Position numbers and translations under genes: made by a program. The notes below the pieces were generated by a model, which was given only the letters and a program-made list of their open reading frames with translations, was not told the DNA's origin and made no database searches. A DNA stretch of 64,000 nt. Source: Aquamicrobium lusatiense (lineage in GTDB: Bacteria > Pseudomonadota > Alphaproteobacteria > Rhizobiales > Rhizobiaceae). Each line of letters begins with the position of its first letter. Positions within the stretch are counted from its first letter, which is position 1. The stretch covers positions 2,127,631 through 2,191,630 of the forward strand of contig NZ_JACHEU010000001.1 of assembly GCF_014201615.1 (NCBI RefSeq), written 5' to 3'. This document shows, one piece after another, positions 8,497-16,786 of the stretch.

Positions 8497-9153
8497 TCAG
8501 GCCCTCCGGATCAGGGTGGAGAAGAAGGCGGCCAGCCGGGCGAGCCAGCCGGTCGGCGCGGTGGGTGAAGGAGCGAGGACCGGAGGCGTCGGCGACGGCC
8601 CGCGAGCCAAGGCCAGAGCCTCATCCTCGGTCAGGCGTCGGATCGGCCGCGAGAAATCCACGCGGCCTGCACGATCCACGGACCAGACCGGGATGGTTCC
8701 GCCGGGATAGCGGCCATGGCGGAACAGGTCGCGCTCGGCCTCCCGGCGGGGGATGATCGAGGCCGGTCGCCGCCAGTTCAGAAACGCGTTGGCGGCTGCA
8801 ACGCGATTTCCGGCATTGAGATGTCGGGTCAGCGCGGCCTTGGCGATGCCGCCGGTGTTGTAGTGGAAGCTGACCAGCGCATCGAACTCGTGCGGCGCCA
8901 GCGGCACCTTCACGGCGCGCAGGACGGCGGCCTCGTAGCGCGCAAGATCGGCGCGGAAGACCCGGAACGCCTCGCGGATCCCGGCGTCTAGATCAGCGGG
9001 CATGCCGCGCGGCATGCTGGCCGGATCGGGCGGCCCGGCCGCGGCCGTGTGGCCGATGCCAAAGGTCCAGACCTGTTTCACATCGAGATAGGGTCCGGGC
9101 ACGAGTCCTTCGTGCCGGACGAGGGCCAGCAGGCCCCGGTCGGTCATGTGCAT
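8497..9153 (-). CDS. GH24 lysozyme-type endolysin
   Basis: The 218-residue protein has the T4-lysozyme-type catalytic region near its start: RHEGLVPGPYLDVKQVWTFG followed by IGHT. Glu15, Asp24 and Thr30 keep the spacing of the E-D-T triad of glycoside hydrolase family 24. It hydrolyses the glycan strands of peptidoglycan at lysis. No signal peptide is visible, so it should need a holin for release. The C-terminal 40 residues are proline-rich and end in a hydrophobic, basic stretch (WLARLAAFFSTLIRR) that could be an amphipathic helix. A second ATG six bases downstream is an alternative start. Confidence 0.88.
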   Translation of the reverse strand: MHMTDRGLLALVRHEGLVPGPYLDVKQVWTFGIGHTAAAGPPDPASMPRGMPADLDAGIREAFRVFRADLARYEAAVLRAVKVPLAPHEFDALVSFHYNTGGIAKAALTRHLNAGNRVAAANAFLNWRRPASIIPRREAERDLFRHGRYPGGTIPVWSVDRAGRVDFSRPIRRLTEDEALALARGPSPTPPVLAPSPTAPTGWLARLAAFFSTLIRRA

Positions 9154-9157
9154 GGGA

Positions 9158-9289
9158 TTACCGGAGAAGCGAGAGGATCAGGATCAGTGCCGCGACGACG
9201 AGACCGATACGCAGGCGGTGAGCGAAGGCCTGCCGAGGGTGGGCGGGGTCGCAGCGGAGAGAGCGCGCGAGGCGGAGAAGGTCATTCAT
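9158..9289 (-). CDS. 43-residue membrane peptide of the lysis cassette
   Basis: This short frame starts ATG 9289, overlaps the holin-like gene's stop by eight bases and ends TAA 9158, five bases before the endolysin ATG. The peptide has a basic N-terminal half (LLRLARSLRC, HRLRIG) and one C-terminal transmembrane stretch (LVVAALILILSLLR). Its tight fit between holin-like and endolysin genes argues for a real gene. The role is unknown; a pinholin or antiholin activity is possible. Confidence 0.5.
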   Translation of the reverse strand: MNDLLRLARSLRCDPAHPRQAFAHRLRIGLVVAALILILSLLR

Positions 9290-9632
9290 CGCCGCCGCCT
9301 TCGTTGGCACGGCGCAGGCGCGCGAGCAGCATCTCGATGAAGGCCGGTCCGAAGACCCCTACGAGATAGGCGGCAGACCCCGCCGCCCCGCCCGCCGGGA
9401 TCGCTTCGGGCGGAAGGCCGAGCCAGGCGGTGATCACGGCCATGGAAAGGCTGCCCATCCCGGCCGCGATCAGACCGCCGAGCAGGATGTGCCGGAGCGC
9501 ATCGCGCAGCCGCATCTTCGTGGTCAGCGCGTTCGTCGCGCCGCCAAGCGCCCCCCAGGCGGCCAGGATCACGGCGGTCGAGGCCGCGAGCTCGCGCAGC
9601 ACGGCCGCAATGAAGCTGCCGGTGTCGTTCAT
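9282..9632 (-). CDS. putative holin
   Basis: The 116-residue protein carries about three hydrophobic segments (STAVILAAWGALGGATNAL, LLGGLIAAGMGSLSMAVITA and GGAAGSAAYLVGVFGPAF) and a charged C-terminus, as in LydA-type phage holins. It lies directly upstream of the small membrane peptide and endolysin. Its ATG overlaps the stop of the DUF2460 tail gene, so lysis and tail genes are translationally linked. The call rests on topology and context. Confidence 0.65.
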   Translation of the reverse strand: MNDTGSFIAAVLRELAASTAVILAAWGALGGATNALTTKMRLRDALRHILLGGLIAAGMGSLSMAVITAWLGLPPEAIPAGGAAGSAAYLVGVFGPAFIEMLLARLRRANEGGGDE

Positions 9633-10255
9633 CGCCGGATCTCCAGAAGCGGAATGGAGGTGATCGAGCCGAGCCGCTCGAGGTCGAGCGTCACGTCGAG
9701 CACGTCGGTGTCGAAGCGGACCGGCACGTCGAACTCGAAGCCCGCGGTGATCGCGGCGCCAGCGCCCGGCGCGGCGCCGAAGGTGAAGACGCCGGTCGTG
9801 GTGTCGACCGACCAGCCGGAGGGCTGCTCCACCCCGGCTAGCGCGATGCGCACGCTGCCCGTCACCGGCTTGGCGATGGCGCGCGACCAGGATTGCGCGC
9901 CGGAGGCGTAGCGCTTCACCAGCTGGAAGGCGGTCGTCGTGCCGTCGCCGGTGCCGATGGCCTGATCGGTTGGCGCTGGCGTGCCCGAAGGCAGGCAGGA
10001 CTTGTGGTCGCCCCAGTCCTTGAACCGGAAGCCATGCAGCCGACCGTTCCGCGCCTCGAAGAACGCGACCACCGCCGCCAGATCGTCGGCGCGCCGGATG
10101 CCGTAGGCCACATCATAGCGGCGGCGCGAGTTGGCCCAGCTGGCGTTCCTCTCCTCGTCGCCCGAGGCGAGTTCGACGATCTGGGTGCGCCGCTCCGGTC
10201 CGCCACGCGCGCCGCGGCTGATGTTGTCGGGAAACCGGACCTCGTGGAACGCCAT
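9629..10255 (-). CDS. DUF2460 tail protein (GTA gp12-like)
   Basis: The 208-residue protein shows the family pattern: FHEVRFPDNISRGARGGPER at the N-terminus, NSRRRYDVAYGIRR, then FFEARNGRLHGFRFKDWGD. DUF2460 proteins form the distal-tail ring in GTAs and related siphoviruses. The ATG at 10255 overlaps the tape-measure stop (TGATG). A GTG three bases upstream is possible but less likely. Confidence 0.9.
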   Translation of the reverse strand: MAFHEVRFPDNISRGARGGPERRTQIVELASGDEERNASWANSRRRYDVAYGIRRADDLAAVVAFFEARNGRLHGFRFKDWGDHKSCLPSGTPAPTDQAIGTGDGTTTAFQLVKRYASGAQSWSRAIAKPVTGSVRIALAGVEQPSGWSVDTTTGVFTFGAAPGAGAAITAGFEFDVPVRFDTDVLDVTLDLERLGSITSIPLLEIRR

Positions 10256-12672
10256 CACATGCCCCTCCGCCCGAGCGAGACCGCACGGGCGATGTCGGCC
10301 GCAACCTGCGTCCGCGATTGACGGAAGCTCTCGGCATCGCGGGTCATGATGGTGACGTTGACCCCGCCGCCCGCGCCGTAGCTCTGCGCCTCTCGCCGCG
10401 ACAGCACCCGCTCGCCGCGCTGCAGGATCGCGGGCACCTCGTCGTGGCGAAGCCCGGCCATGCCGCCACCATGCATCCGAGGCGCTGCGGCGAATGCCAT
10501 GGCAGGCACCATCCGCGAGGGTCCGGCCGATCCGACCATCCCGCCCGCATGCAGGACGTTGGCAAAGATATCGCCCGCCCCAGAAAACACGCCCGAGAGC
10601 GCATTGGCGATCGGCCCGAGGATGAACCGCCGCGCCGCCAGCTGGGCGAGATCGGCGAGCAGCGAGGTGACGAGATCGCGGAAGTTCAGCTTGCCGGTCT
10701 TCACGAACTGGCCCACCGCGTTCTCGGCCGACTGGAAGGCGCCGACGAGGCTCTGGCCGATGTCGCCACCGATCTCGCGCGCCTTGCTGGCGTAGTCCGA
10801 CAGCGCCGCCGTGACCGCCTGCCAGCCGGTAACGGCAGTCTCAATCTCGGGCTCCGCCGCAGCCGCAGCAGCCCCGGCCGCCGCGCCTGCACCCGTCGCG
10901 GCCCGTTCCGCATCGCCGAGTGCCGTCTCGAGTTGCTCGGCCGCGCTGGTGGCCTCGGTCAGCGCGTCCGCGCTCGCCTCGTCAGTTCCACGCACCGCGT
11001 CGCGCAGCGCCTGCCAGCTTTCGAGGGGCGCACGTGCCCCTTCCGCCAGATCGCGCGCGGCCCCGCGATAGAGGTTGGCGGACTCGAGCGCGCGGTTTGC
11101 CGCCTCGGTCAGGCCGAGATCGGGCGCGGTGAGCGGGTTGTCCTCGAAGGCCCGGTCGAACGCCGCCTGCGCCGCCGTGGTGGCAGCGCTGGCCGCGCCC
11201 TCGAAGCGGTTCTCGATCTCGCCGAGGTCGAGGTCGGGCACCAGCGAGATGCGCCGCTCGGACCCGAGCGCTTCGAGCCCCTGGTTGATGCCGCCGATGA
11301 AGCCGTTGATGCGCGAGACCACGCCGTTCAGCATCGCCTCGACGCCGTCGACCAGGCTGTTGGCCGCCTGGAACGCCAGATCGCCGATGGCGGCGGGCAG
11401 CAGACCCCAGATCGCCTTGATCGCCTCGTAGGCGCCTTCGAAGGTGTTCGCCGCCGTGTTGCCGAAAGCCACGACGCTCTCGATGGCGCTCTGCATCCCG
11501 GAGGCGGCGTCGGCCTTCAGGTCGAGGAACATCGCCGTGGTGGCCGCACCCGCCGCAGCGGCGCCCATCCTGATCCGCTCCCAGATCTCGACTACTAGGT
11601 CCTTCAGGAGCGCCATGGCCTCGCCAAAGCCACCCGCACCGGACACGAGGCGAGTGAACTGGTAGACGAGCTCGCCCGCGCCGACGATGAGCGCGCCGAT
11701 GCCGGTCCGGATCAGCGCCCCGCGCAGGACGACCAGCGCCGTGGCGAGGCCACGAACCGAGAGCGCGGCAGCGGCCATGCCAGCCACCCACCGTCCCGCG
11801 AGGAAGGCTGCGAAGGTGGCGGCGTAGGTCGTCAGGCGGCCGATGTTCTCGAAGAGGCCGCGGATCGCGATGCCGAGCGGACCGGTCCGGCTGGCGACCG
11901 CCGCCATGGCATCCGCGACCGCTTCCAGCGCAGGCGCCGCAGCCACGGCCAGCTGGTTCGACAGCCCGCGCCAGATCAGCCCGAGCCGGGAGATCGCATC
12001 GTTCGTGCGCTCGATCTGGTCGGCGTCCTGCTCCGACACGACGACGCCGAAGGCGAGGACATCCTCCGTCGCCTGGCGCAGCGTCGCCGTGTCGATCCGC
12101 GACATGGCGATGGAGCCTTCCTCGCCGAAGAGCTGGCCCGCAACGGCGGCGCGTTCGGCGGCGGGCACGAAGCTCTCGATGGCGGCGTTGATGGCCCCCA
12201 CACGCTGGTCCAGCGGCAGCGCCATCAGGTCGGTGGCGGAAAGGCCCAGCCGGTCGAGCGCGTCAGCAGCCGGGCCGGTCCCGGCGGCCGCCTGGCTGAG
12301 ACGGCGCGTCAGATCCTTCGTCGCCTGCTCGATGCCGGACATGGAGACGCCCGCGAGCTCGCCCGCGCGCTCCAGCGTCTGGATCGATGCGACGGTGGTG
12401 CCGAGCGACTGCGCCAGCTTCGCCTGCGCATCGACCGTCTGGAGGCCGGAGCGGATCATCGCCACGCCCGCGGCGGCTGCGGCGGCCACGGCGGCGGCGG
12501 CCGCGACCCGGACCCGGCGCGAGAAGGCCGCGAGCCGGGCGTTCGCCGCCTCCATCTCCCGGCTCAGCCGTCCGAAGCCGCGCGACCCGGCCTCGCCCAC
12601 GCCTTCGAGTTCGGCGCGCACCTGCCGTCCGCCCACGGCCGCGAGGCGGACGCTGACCCTCTTCTCAGCCAT
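10255..12672 (-). CDS. tail tape measure protein
   Basis: At 805 residues this protein is helical, alanine-rich and contains hydrophobic segments. An early basic and coiled-coil region (FGRLSREMEAANARLAAFSR) is followed by an Ala-rich hydrophobic helix and by QAKLAQSLGTTVASIQTLER. The C-terminal part has GAFQSAENAVGQFVKTGKLN followed by FRDLVTSLLADLAQL, a tape-measure ending common to lambda-like siphoviruses. It sets tail length. The gene follows the frameshifted chaperone gene, its canonical position, and overlaps that gene's extended frame by eight bases. Confidence 0.88.
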   Translation of the reverse strand: MAEKRVSVRLAAVGGRQVRAELEGVGEAGSRGFGRLSREMEAANARLAAFSRRVRVAAAAAVAAAAAAGVAMIRSGLQTVDAQAKLAQSLGTTVASIQTLERAGELAGVSMSGIEQATKDLTRRLSQAAAGTGPAADALDRLGLSATDLMALPLDQRVGAINAAIESFVPAAERAAVAGQLFGEEGSIAMSRIDTATLRQATEDVLAFGVVVSEQDADQIERTNDAISRLGLIWRGLSNQLAVAAAPALEAVADAMAAVASRTGPLGIAIRGLFENIGRLTTYAATFAAFLAGRWVAGMAAAALSVRGLATALVVLRGALIRTGIGALIVGAGELVYQFTRLVSGAGGFGEAMALLKDLVVEIWERIRMGAAAAGAATTAMFLDLKADAASGMQSAIESVVAFGNTAANTFEGAYEAIKAIWGLLPAAIGDLAFQAANSLVDGVEAMLNGVVSRINGFIGGINQGLEALGSERRISLVPDLDLGEIENRFEGAASAATTAAQAAFDRAFEDNPLTAPDLGLTEAANRALESANLYRGAARDLAEGARAPLESWQALRDAVRGTDEASADALTEATSAAEQLETALGDAERAATGAGAAAGAAAAAAEPEIETAVTGWQAVTAALSDYASKAREIGGDIGQSLVGAFQSAENAVGQFVKTGKLNFRDLVTSLLADLAQLAARRFILGPIANALSGVFSGAGDIFANVLHAGGMVGSAGPSRMVPAMAFAAAPRMHGGGMAGLRHDEVPAILQRGERVLSRREAQSYGAGGGVNVTIMTRDAESFRQSRTQVAADIARAVSLGRRGM

Positions 12673-13329
12673 GGGAATGATCCATCTGTTCGTTGAGTTT
12701 GGCGACCATCACCGCTTCGATGACGGGCAGCAGTTCGGCCATGGCGAGCGGCGGCACGCCGAGGGCGTCCCCGAGCGCCAGCGCCGCCGACATGTCCCAG
12801 CCGATCACCGCGCCAGGCAGGACGCGCAGCTGGCCACCCAGACGGCCGACGAGGTCCCAGACCTGCCAACCCTCCGGAGTTTCCGGGCGGTTCAGCCGCG
12901 CCGGGCAGTCCGGGCAGGCTTGCGCGCAGGCTTCGCAGTAGCGCTCGCCCCCGCCGAAGGACCATTCGGCGAGAGCGCGGAGGCGTTTTTTTCCTGTTCC
13001 AGCAGCAGGCCCTTCGAGACGTAGGTCAGCTGGAAGGCCTCGAAGATCGGCCAGACGTCGAGCAGAGCATCGATGGCTTCCGGGCTGGGATCGATCGGGT
13101 TGCCGTCGGCATCGCCGATGCCCGCCCAGCCGAGCACAGCCCGTCGCGCCAGCGCCTTGGCGAAGGCAACCGCGCGCTCCTCGTCGGAAGCCTCCTCGGG
13201 CACCGCCTCGACGGCGGGGTCGCTGCGTGTCGCCACCATCAGCGCTGTGGTCAGCGGTCGCAATTGCACCCGCACGCCCGGGGCGAGGTCATGCCAGCGC
13301 GGCGCGTTGGTCAGGTCTAGCGTCAGCAT
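12665..13329 (-). CDS. tail assembly chaperone, -1 frameshift (GT-type) product
   Basis: A -1 shift at A AAA AAC joins residues 1-115 of the chaperone to 106 codons of the overlapping frame, giving 221 residues and ending at TGA 12665, inside the tape-measure start. The extension is clearly protein-like: EWSFGGGERYCEACAQACPD with four cysteines that could bind metal, then GWQVWDLVGRLGGQLRVLPG and a C-terminal helix MAELLPVIEAVMVAKLNEQM. Without a shift, bases 12673-12891 would be a gap in an otherwise fully overlapping operon. This is the lambda gpG/gpGT arrangement. Confidence 0.75.
12892..13329 (-). CDS. tail assembly chaperone, unshifted product
   Basis: The zero-frame product has 145 residues (starting MLTLDLTNAPRWHDLAPGV), with a globular N-terminal domain and a basic alanine- and proline-rich tail after residue 115. 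It lies between the tail tube and tape measure genes, where siphoviruses encode the G-type chaperone that coats the tape measure during tail assembly. The ATG overlaps the tail-tube stop (TGATG). A slip site at codons 114-115 can redirect ribosomes into the -1 frame. Confidence 0.82.
   Translation of the reverse strand: MLTLDLTNAPRWHDLAPGVRVQLRPLTTALMVATRSDPAVEAVPEEASDEERAVAFAKALARRAVLGWAGIGDADGNPIDPSPEAIDALLDVWPIFEAFQLTYVSKGLLLEQEKNASALSPNGPSAGASATAKPARKPARTARRG
12985..12991 (-). other. A AAA AAC programmed -1 frameshift site
   Basis: The minus strand reads A AAA AAC with the zero frame of the chaperone gene placed as AAA (codon 114) and AAC (codon 115), the canonical X XXY YYZ form. The preceding A is the last base of a GAA codon, making a run of seven A. 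The -1 frame downstream is open for 106 codons and ends at the tape-measure start. Confidence 0.75.
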
Positions 13330-14270
13330 CAATACGTCTCCACATCGTTCACGAGGGTTGCGGTGCACATCCGGCCGACGACGCTGTCGCGCGCGGCCTG
13401 CCAGTCGAAGGTGGCCTGCACGCCCTGCGGCCCGGAAATCTCGATGCGCGGACGCGGCAGGTAGACGGCGTGCACGGTGAAGGTGAAGCTCTCGCCGGAC
13501 GGCAGGACGTAGGCGAATTCCATCTCGCAGGCCTCGCCGTTGATGGCCTGCGTCACCAGCGTCTGGTCGGCGAAGCGCACCTCTATCCGGCCGGTCAGCG
13601 CGGCGATGGACGGGTCCGCGCCGTCGATGCGACCATCGTTCCGGATGGTCTCGATCCGGTCGAGGTTGTTGGCGTACGTGATCTCGGCCGAGACCACATT
13701 CCCCAAGGCGGTCCCATTGCGGGTAATCGCCCCGTTGAAATGCCCGAAGCGCTTAAGCTCCAGCGCAGCGGGTGTTCCGGCGCTGGTGGTCGTGCCCACC
13801 GTCTCGCCCTGCGCCACCAGCCGGGCCGTCGCGGTCAGGAGGCCGGAGCGCTGCATCTGCCAGGTGATCTGGTCGAGCACGCATCCGGAATACATCGCGT
13901 ACCGCGGCACCTCGGGCATGCCGGTCTCGATCGACATGCTGGGCAGTGTCCAGGACCCCGACTGGAACTCGTGGCTGTACGGGGCCTCGACGCCCGTAGT
14001 CGTGGGCGCGCCGAAGGCCGCCTTGAGCCAGAAGCCCAAGGCCTCCGCGTCGAGCGGCACGACGACGTCGCCATCGGCCGTCACCGCGTCCTTGATCGGC
14101 GCCAGCGGATCGCGGCCGTAGCCGAGCAGTTCCGAGTTCAGCAGCGGCTGCTCCGCGCCGAGCGAGGTGCTGGCGAAGGGCATGCGGGTGAAGCCGCTGG
14201 CGGGCGGCGTTCCATAGGTGGTCTCGAACGCAAGCGCCATCAGCGCCCGCGCCCCCTGGGCTCGTGCCAT
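13329..14270 (-). CDS. major tail tube protein
   Basis: The 313-residue protein resembles phage tail tube proteins of lambda/GTA-like siphoviruses: GARALMALAFETTYGTPPAS near the start, GFWLKAAFGAPTTTG, and a C-terminal Ig-like region. It polymerises into the tail tube. The gene lies between the tail-terminator gene and the chaperone gene, the usual order, and its stop overlaps the chaperone ATG. Confidence 0.83.
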   Translation of the reverse strand: MARAQGARALMALAFETTYGTPPASGFTRMPFASTSLGAEQPLLNSELLGYGRDPLAPIKDAVTADGDVVVPLDAEALGFWLKAAFGAPTTTGVEAPYSHEFQSGSWTLPSMSIETGMPEVPRYAMYSGCVLDQITWQMQRSGLLTATARLVAQGETVGTTTSAGTPAALELKRFGHFNGAITRNGTALGNVVSAEITYANNLDRIETIRNDGRIDGADPSIAALTGRIEVRFADQTLVTQAINGEACEMEFAYVLPSGESFTFTVHAVYLPRPRIEISGPQGVQATFDWQAARDSVVGRMCTATLVNDVETY

Positions 14271-14294
14271 GTTCGTCTCCTATGATCGGTTGGG

Positions 14295-14711
14295 TCAGGC
14301 CAGCTGGTCGGCCGTGGAATAATGCAGCACCACCGGGATGACGGCAGCCTTCAGGCTGGCCGCGCCCTCGACCGGCAGATCGACCGGGCGCGGCGCTTCC
14401 GCCTCGACCCAGTCGCAGAGGCCGCCGAGTGTGCGGTCGATCGAGAGCGCAGCCCCGATGCTGGCGATCAGCGTGTCGAAGTCAGCGTCACGGTCGGTGC
14501 CCTGCACGACCGCCTCGATCTCGGCGCGGTGCTGGTAGTGGTAGGCCAGCGGCGACAGCGTGACCTCGGGCTCCCCCGGCTCGCCATCGCGCAGGATCAG
14601 CAGGCCCTCGGCCGGGACGCGCTCGGGCAGCACCTCACCGCGCAGGGCGGTAGCGGGCAGCGCCGAGAGCCGCGCGTGCAGCGCGGCGAGGATGGTTTCG
14701 CGAGAGGTCAT
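14295..14711 (-). CDS. tail terminator / minor tail protein U-like
   Basis: The protein has 138 residues, beginning MTSRETILAALHARLSALPA and including LLILRDGEPGEPEVTLSPLA and YHYQHRAEIEAVVQG. This matches the short phage proteins often mislabelled 'acyl-CoA transferase', which sit before the tail tube and act as gpU-type tail terminators. Its ATG overlaps the merR stop (ATGA), although the natural upstream neighbour should be the DUF6441 gene now 2.1 kb away. Confidence 0.72.
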   Translation of the reverse strand: MTSRETILAALHARLSALPATALRGEVLPERVPAEGLLILRDGEPGEPEVTLSPLAYHYQHRAEIEAVVQGTDRDADFDTLIASIGAALSIDRTLGGLCDWVEAEAPRPVDLPVEGAASLKAAVIPVVLHYSTADQLA

Positions 14712-15133
14712 GGATTGGCGGACCTGGAAATTGCGTCGAGCACCGGACAGTCCGGAACCTCGGCGCCCGAACACTTGGATGCGGTCTCGGTGAGGACGAT
14801 TTCGATGCGCCTGAGATCCGCGATCCTCGCGCGGACATCGGCAAGGTGGCGCTCGGTCCGCTCCTTGACCTCTGCGCAAGTTGGCGCGGCACCGTCTTCG
14901 AGCCCCATGAATCCGCGGATGTCCTCCATTGAGAACCCGAGTTCGCGCGCGCGCAGGATGAAGCGCAGGCGCCTGGCGTGCACAGAGGAGTAGATGCGGT
15001 AGCCTGCGCCCGTCCTGGGCGGGTCGGGCAGCAGGCCAGTCTTCTCGTAATAGCGGATCGTCTCGATGTTGCAGCCGGTCGTCCGGGCCAGGTCTCCGCG
15101 TGTGAGGCCGCTCTCGCTCTCGTGATCGGTCAT
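14708..15133 (-). CDS. merR: mercuric-ion-responsive regulator MerR
   Basis: The 141-residue protein has the MerR winged HTH (GDLARTTGCNIETIRYYEKT followed by GLLPDPPRTGAGYRIY), the dimerisation helix, and three metal-binding cysteines at 86 (TCAEVKERTE), 121 (SKCSG) and 129 (PDCPV). That Cys pattern is diagnostic for Hg(II) sensing. MerR represses and, with mercury, activates the divergent merA promoter. Its stop overlaps the ATG of the phage tail-terminator gene, so a phage late gene is translationally coupled to a resistance regulator. Confidence 0.9.
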   Translation of the reverse strand: MTDHESESGLTRGDLARTTGCNIETIRYYEKTGLLPDPPRTGAGYRIYSSVHARRLRFILRARELGFSMEDIRGFMGLEDGAAPTCAEVKERTERHLADVRARIADLRRIEIVLTETASKCSGAEVPDCPVLDAISRSANP

Positions 15134-15147
15134 CGGTCAGTTTCCCC

Positions 15148-15178
15148 TTGAGCCTGTAGTCGCTACAGACCCTACACC
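15148..15178 (+). promoter_or_regulatory. MerR-type promoter/operator for merA
   Basis: A -35-like TTGAGC (15148-15153) and a weak -10-like TACACC (15173-15178) are 19 bp apart, the long spacer required for MerR activation by DNA untwisting. The spacer holds the perfect dyad CTGTAG-TCG-CTACAG (15154-15168). It faces merA and lies 15 bp before the merR start, so it can serve as operator for both. The 190-bp leader up to merA contains only a 23-codon frame, which I do not call. Confidence 0.75.
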
Positions 15179-15364
15179 CCTCATCAATAGCAGACGAGAG
15201 GTACGCGACAGGGAGCTTGCAGACGACCGAACGGGCAGCCCGACCGCGGATCGCCCGGCCCGAAAGGGATGGCTCGCAGCGGGTGGCTGTTGGGCGCCTT
15301 TTACAGGTCCATGCCGTCTGACGGCGGCAGCGGCGACTGAACACTCGAACGGACGGATGACCCA

Positions 15365-16786
15365 ATGAAAGACGACTGCGCCCCGAAAGACGATTTCGAC
15401 CTTGCCGTGATCGGTGCCGGCTCGGCCGGGTTCTCGGCCGCGATCACCGCCGCCGAAGGAGGCAAGCGGATTGCCCTGATCGGTCATGGCACCATCGGCG
15501 GGACCTGCGTGAACGTGGGCTGCGTGCCGTCCAAGACGATGATCCGCGCCGCCGAGGCTGTGCACGGCGCGCAGTCGGCGCATCGGTTCCCGGGCCTCAA
15601 GGGCGAGGCGCAGGTCGCCGACTGGGCGGCGCTGGTCGCGGCCAAGGACGATCTCGTCTCGACGCTGCGCCAGAAGAAATATGTCGACCTGCTGCCGGGC
15701 TACGATGGCGTGACTTATCTCGACGAGGGTCCGGCACGTCTGGTCGAAGGCGGCGTCGAAATCGGCGGGCGCAAGATCACAGCCCCCAAGGTCATCGTCG
15801 CCACCGGCGGGCGGCCCGCCGTTCCCGACATCCCCGGTACCCCGGACGTCCCTACGCTCGACAGCACGTCGCTCCTGGAGCTGGAGCGGCTGCCCGAGAG
15901 CCTGATCTTCCTCGGCGGCGGCTACATAGGCGTGGAACTCGCGCAAATGATGGCGCGGATGGGCACCTGCGTCACCATCGTCTGCCGCTCGCGCCTTTTG
16001 CCGCGCATCGAGCCGGAGGTGTCCGAAGCGCTCGCCAAGGTCTTGCGTGCCGAAGGTCTCACGATCCTCGACGGCGTGACCTATGACGCCGCGCGGCGCG
16101 ACGGCGACCGCGCCGTTCTGACGGTAACGGTTGACGGCACCGTACGCGATCTGACCGCGGACCACCTTGTCCTGACCACCGGACGCGCGCCCAACACCGA
16201 AGGACTGGGTCTGGCCGAAATGGGCATCGAGACCGATCGACGCGGCGCGATCAAGGTTGGCGACGACATGGCCACGACACGCCCCGGCATCTATGCGGCG
16301 GGCGATGTGACGGACCGGGACCAGTTCGTCTACATGGCCGCGTATGGCGCCAAGCTCGCGGCCCGCAACGCGGTTTTAGGTGGGTCCGAGCGCTACGACA
16401 ACGCCGCGATGCCGTGGGTGGTATTCACCGACCCACAGGTCGCCGGCGTCGGGCTGACCGAACAACAGGCGCGCACGGCGGGCCATGACGTCAAGACCAG
16501 CCTGCTGGCCCTCGAGAACGTGCCCCGCGCGCTCGCCGCTCGCGACACGCGAGGGCTCATCAAGCTGGTCGCGGACGCCAGGACCGACCGCCTTCTGGGC
16601 GGCGTGATCATGGCGCCGGAGGGCGCCGACAGCGTGCAGACCCTTGCCATGGCACTGAAGGCCAGCATGACCACCAAGGCGCTCGGCGAGACGATCTTCC
16701 CCTATCTCACCACGGTCGAGGGCCTGAAACTCGCTGCGCAGACCTTCGACAAGGATGTCGCGAAGCTGTCGTGCTGCGCCGGGTGA
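15365..16786 (+). CDS. merA: mercury(II) reductase MerA
   Basis: The 473-residue flavoprotein disulfide reductase has an FAD-binding start (LAVIGAGSAGFSAA), the redox motif GGTCVNVGCVPSK (Cys48, Cys53), an NADPH-binding GGGYIGVELA and a C-terminal vicinal cysteine pair (KLSCCAG). The last feature separates MerA from dihydrolipoamide dehydrogenase. It reduces Hg(II) to volatile Hg(0) in the cytoplasm using NADPH. The N-terminal NmerA metal-binding domain is absent. No merT, merP or merF transporter is nearby. It runs opposite to the phage genes on both sides. Confidence 0.93.
   Translation: MKDDCAPKDDFDLAVIGAGSAGFSAAITAAEGGKRIALIGHGTIGGTCVNVGCVPSKTMIRAAEAVHGAQSAHRFPGLKGEAQVADWAALVAAKDDLVSTLRQKKYVDLLPGYDGVTYLDEGPARLVEGGVEIGGRKITAPKVIVATGGRPAVPDIPGTPDVPTLDSTSLLELERLPESLIFLGGGYIGVELAQMMARMGTCVTIVCRSRLLPRIEPEVSEALAKVLRAEGLTILDGVTYDAARRDGDRAVLTVTVDGTVRDLTADHLVLTTGRAPNTEGLGLAEMGIETDRRGAIKVGDDMATTRPGIYAAGDVTDRDQFVYMAAYGAKLAARNAVLGGSERYDNAAMPWVVFTDPQVAGVGLTEQQARTAGHDVKTSLLALENVPRALAARDTRGLIKLVADARTDRLLGGVIMAPEGADSVQTLAMALKASMTTKALGETIFPYLTTVEGLKLAAQTFDKDVAKLSCCAG

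Noticed and set aside
15255..15326. A 23-codon frame between the mer promoter and merA, considered as a merT or merP remnant.
   Set aside because: It has no transmembrane stretch and no Cys pair, so it shows no tie to mercury transport.
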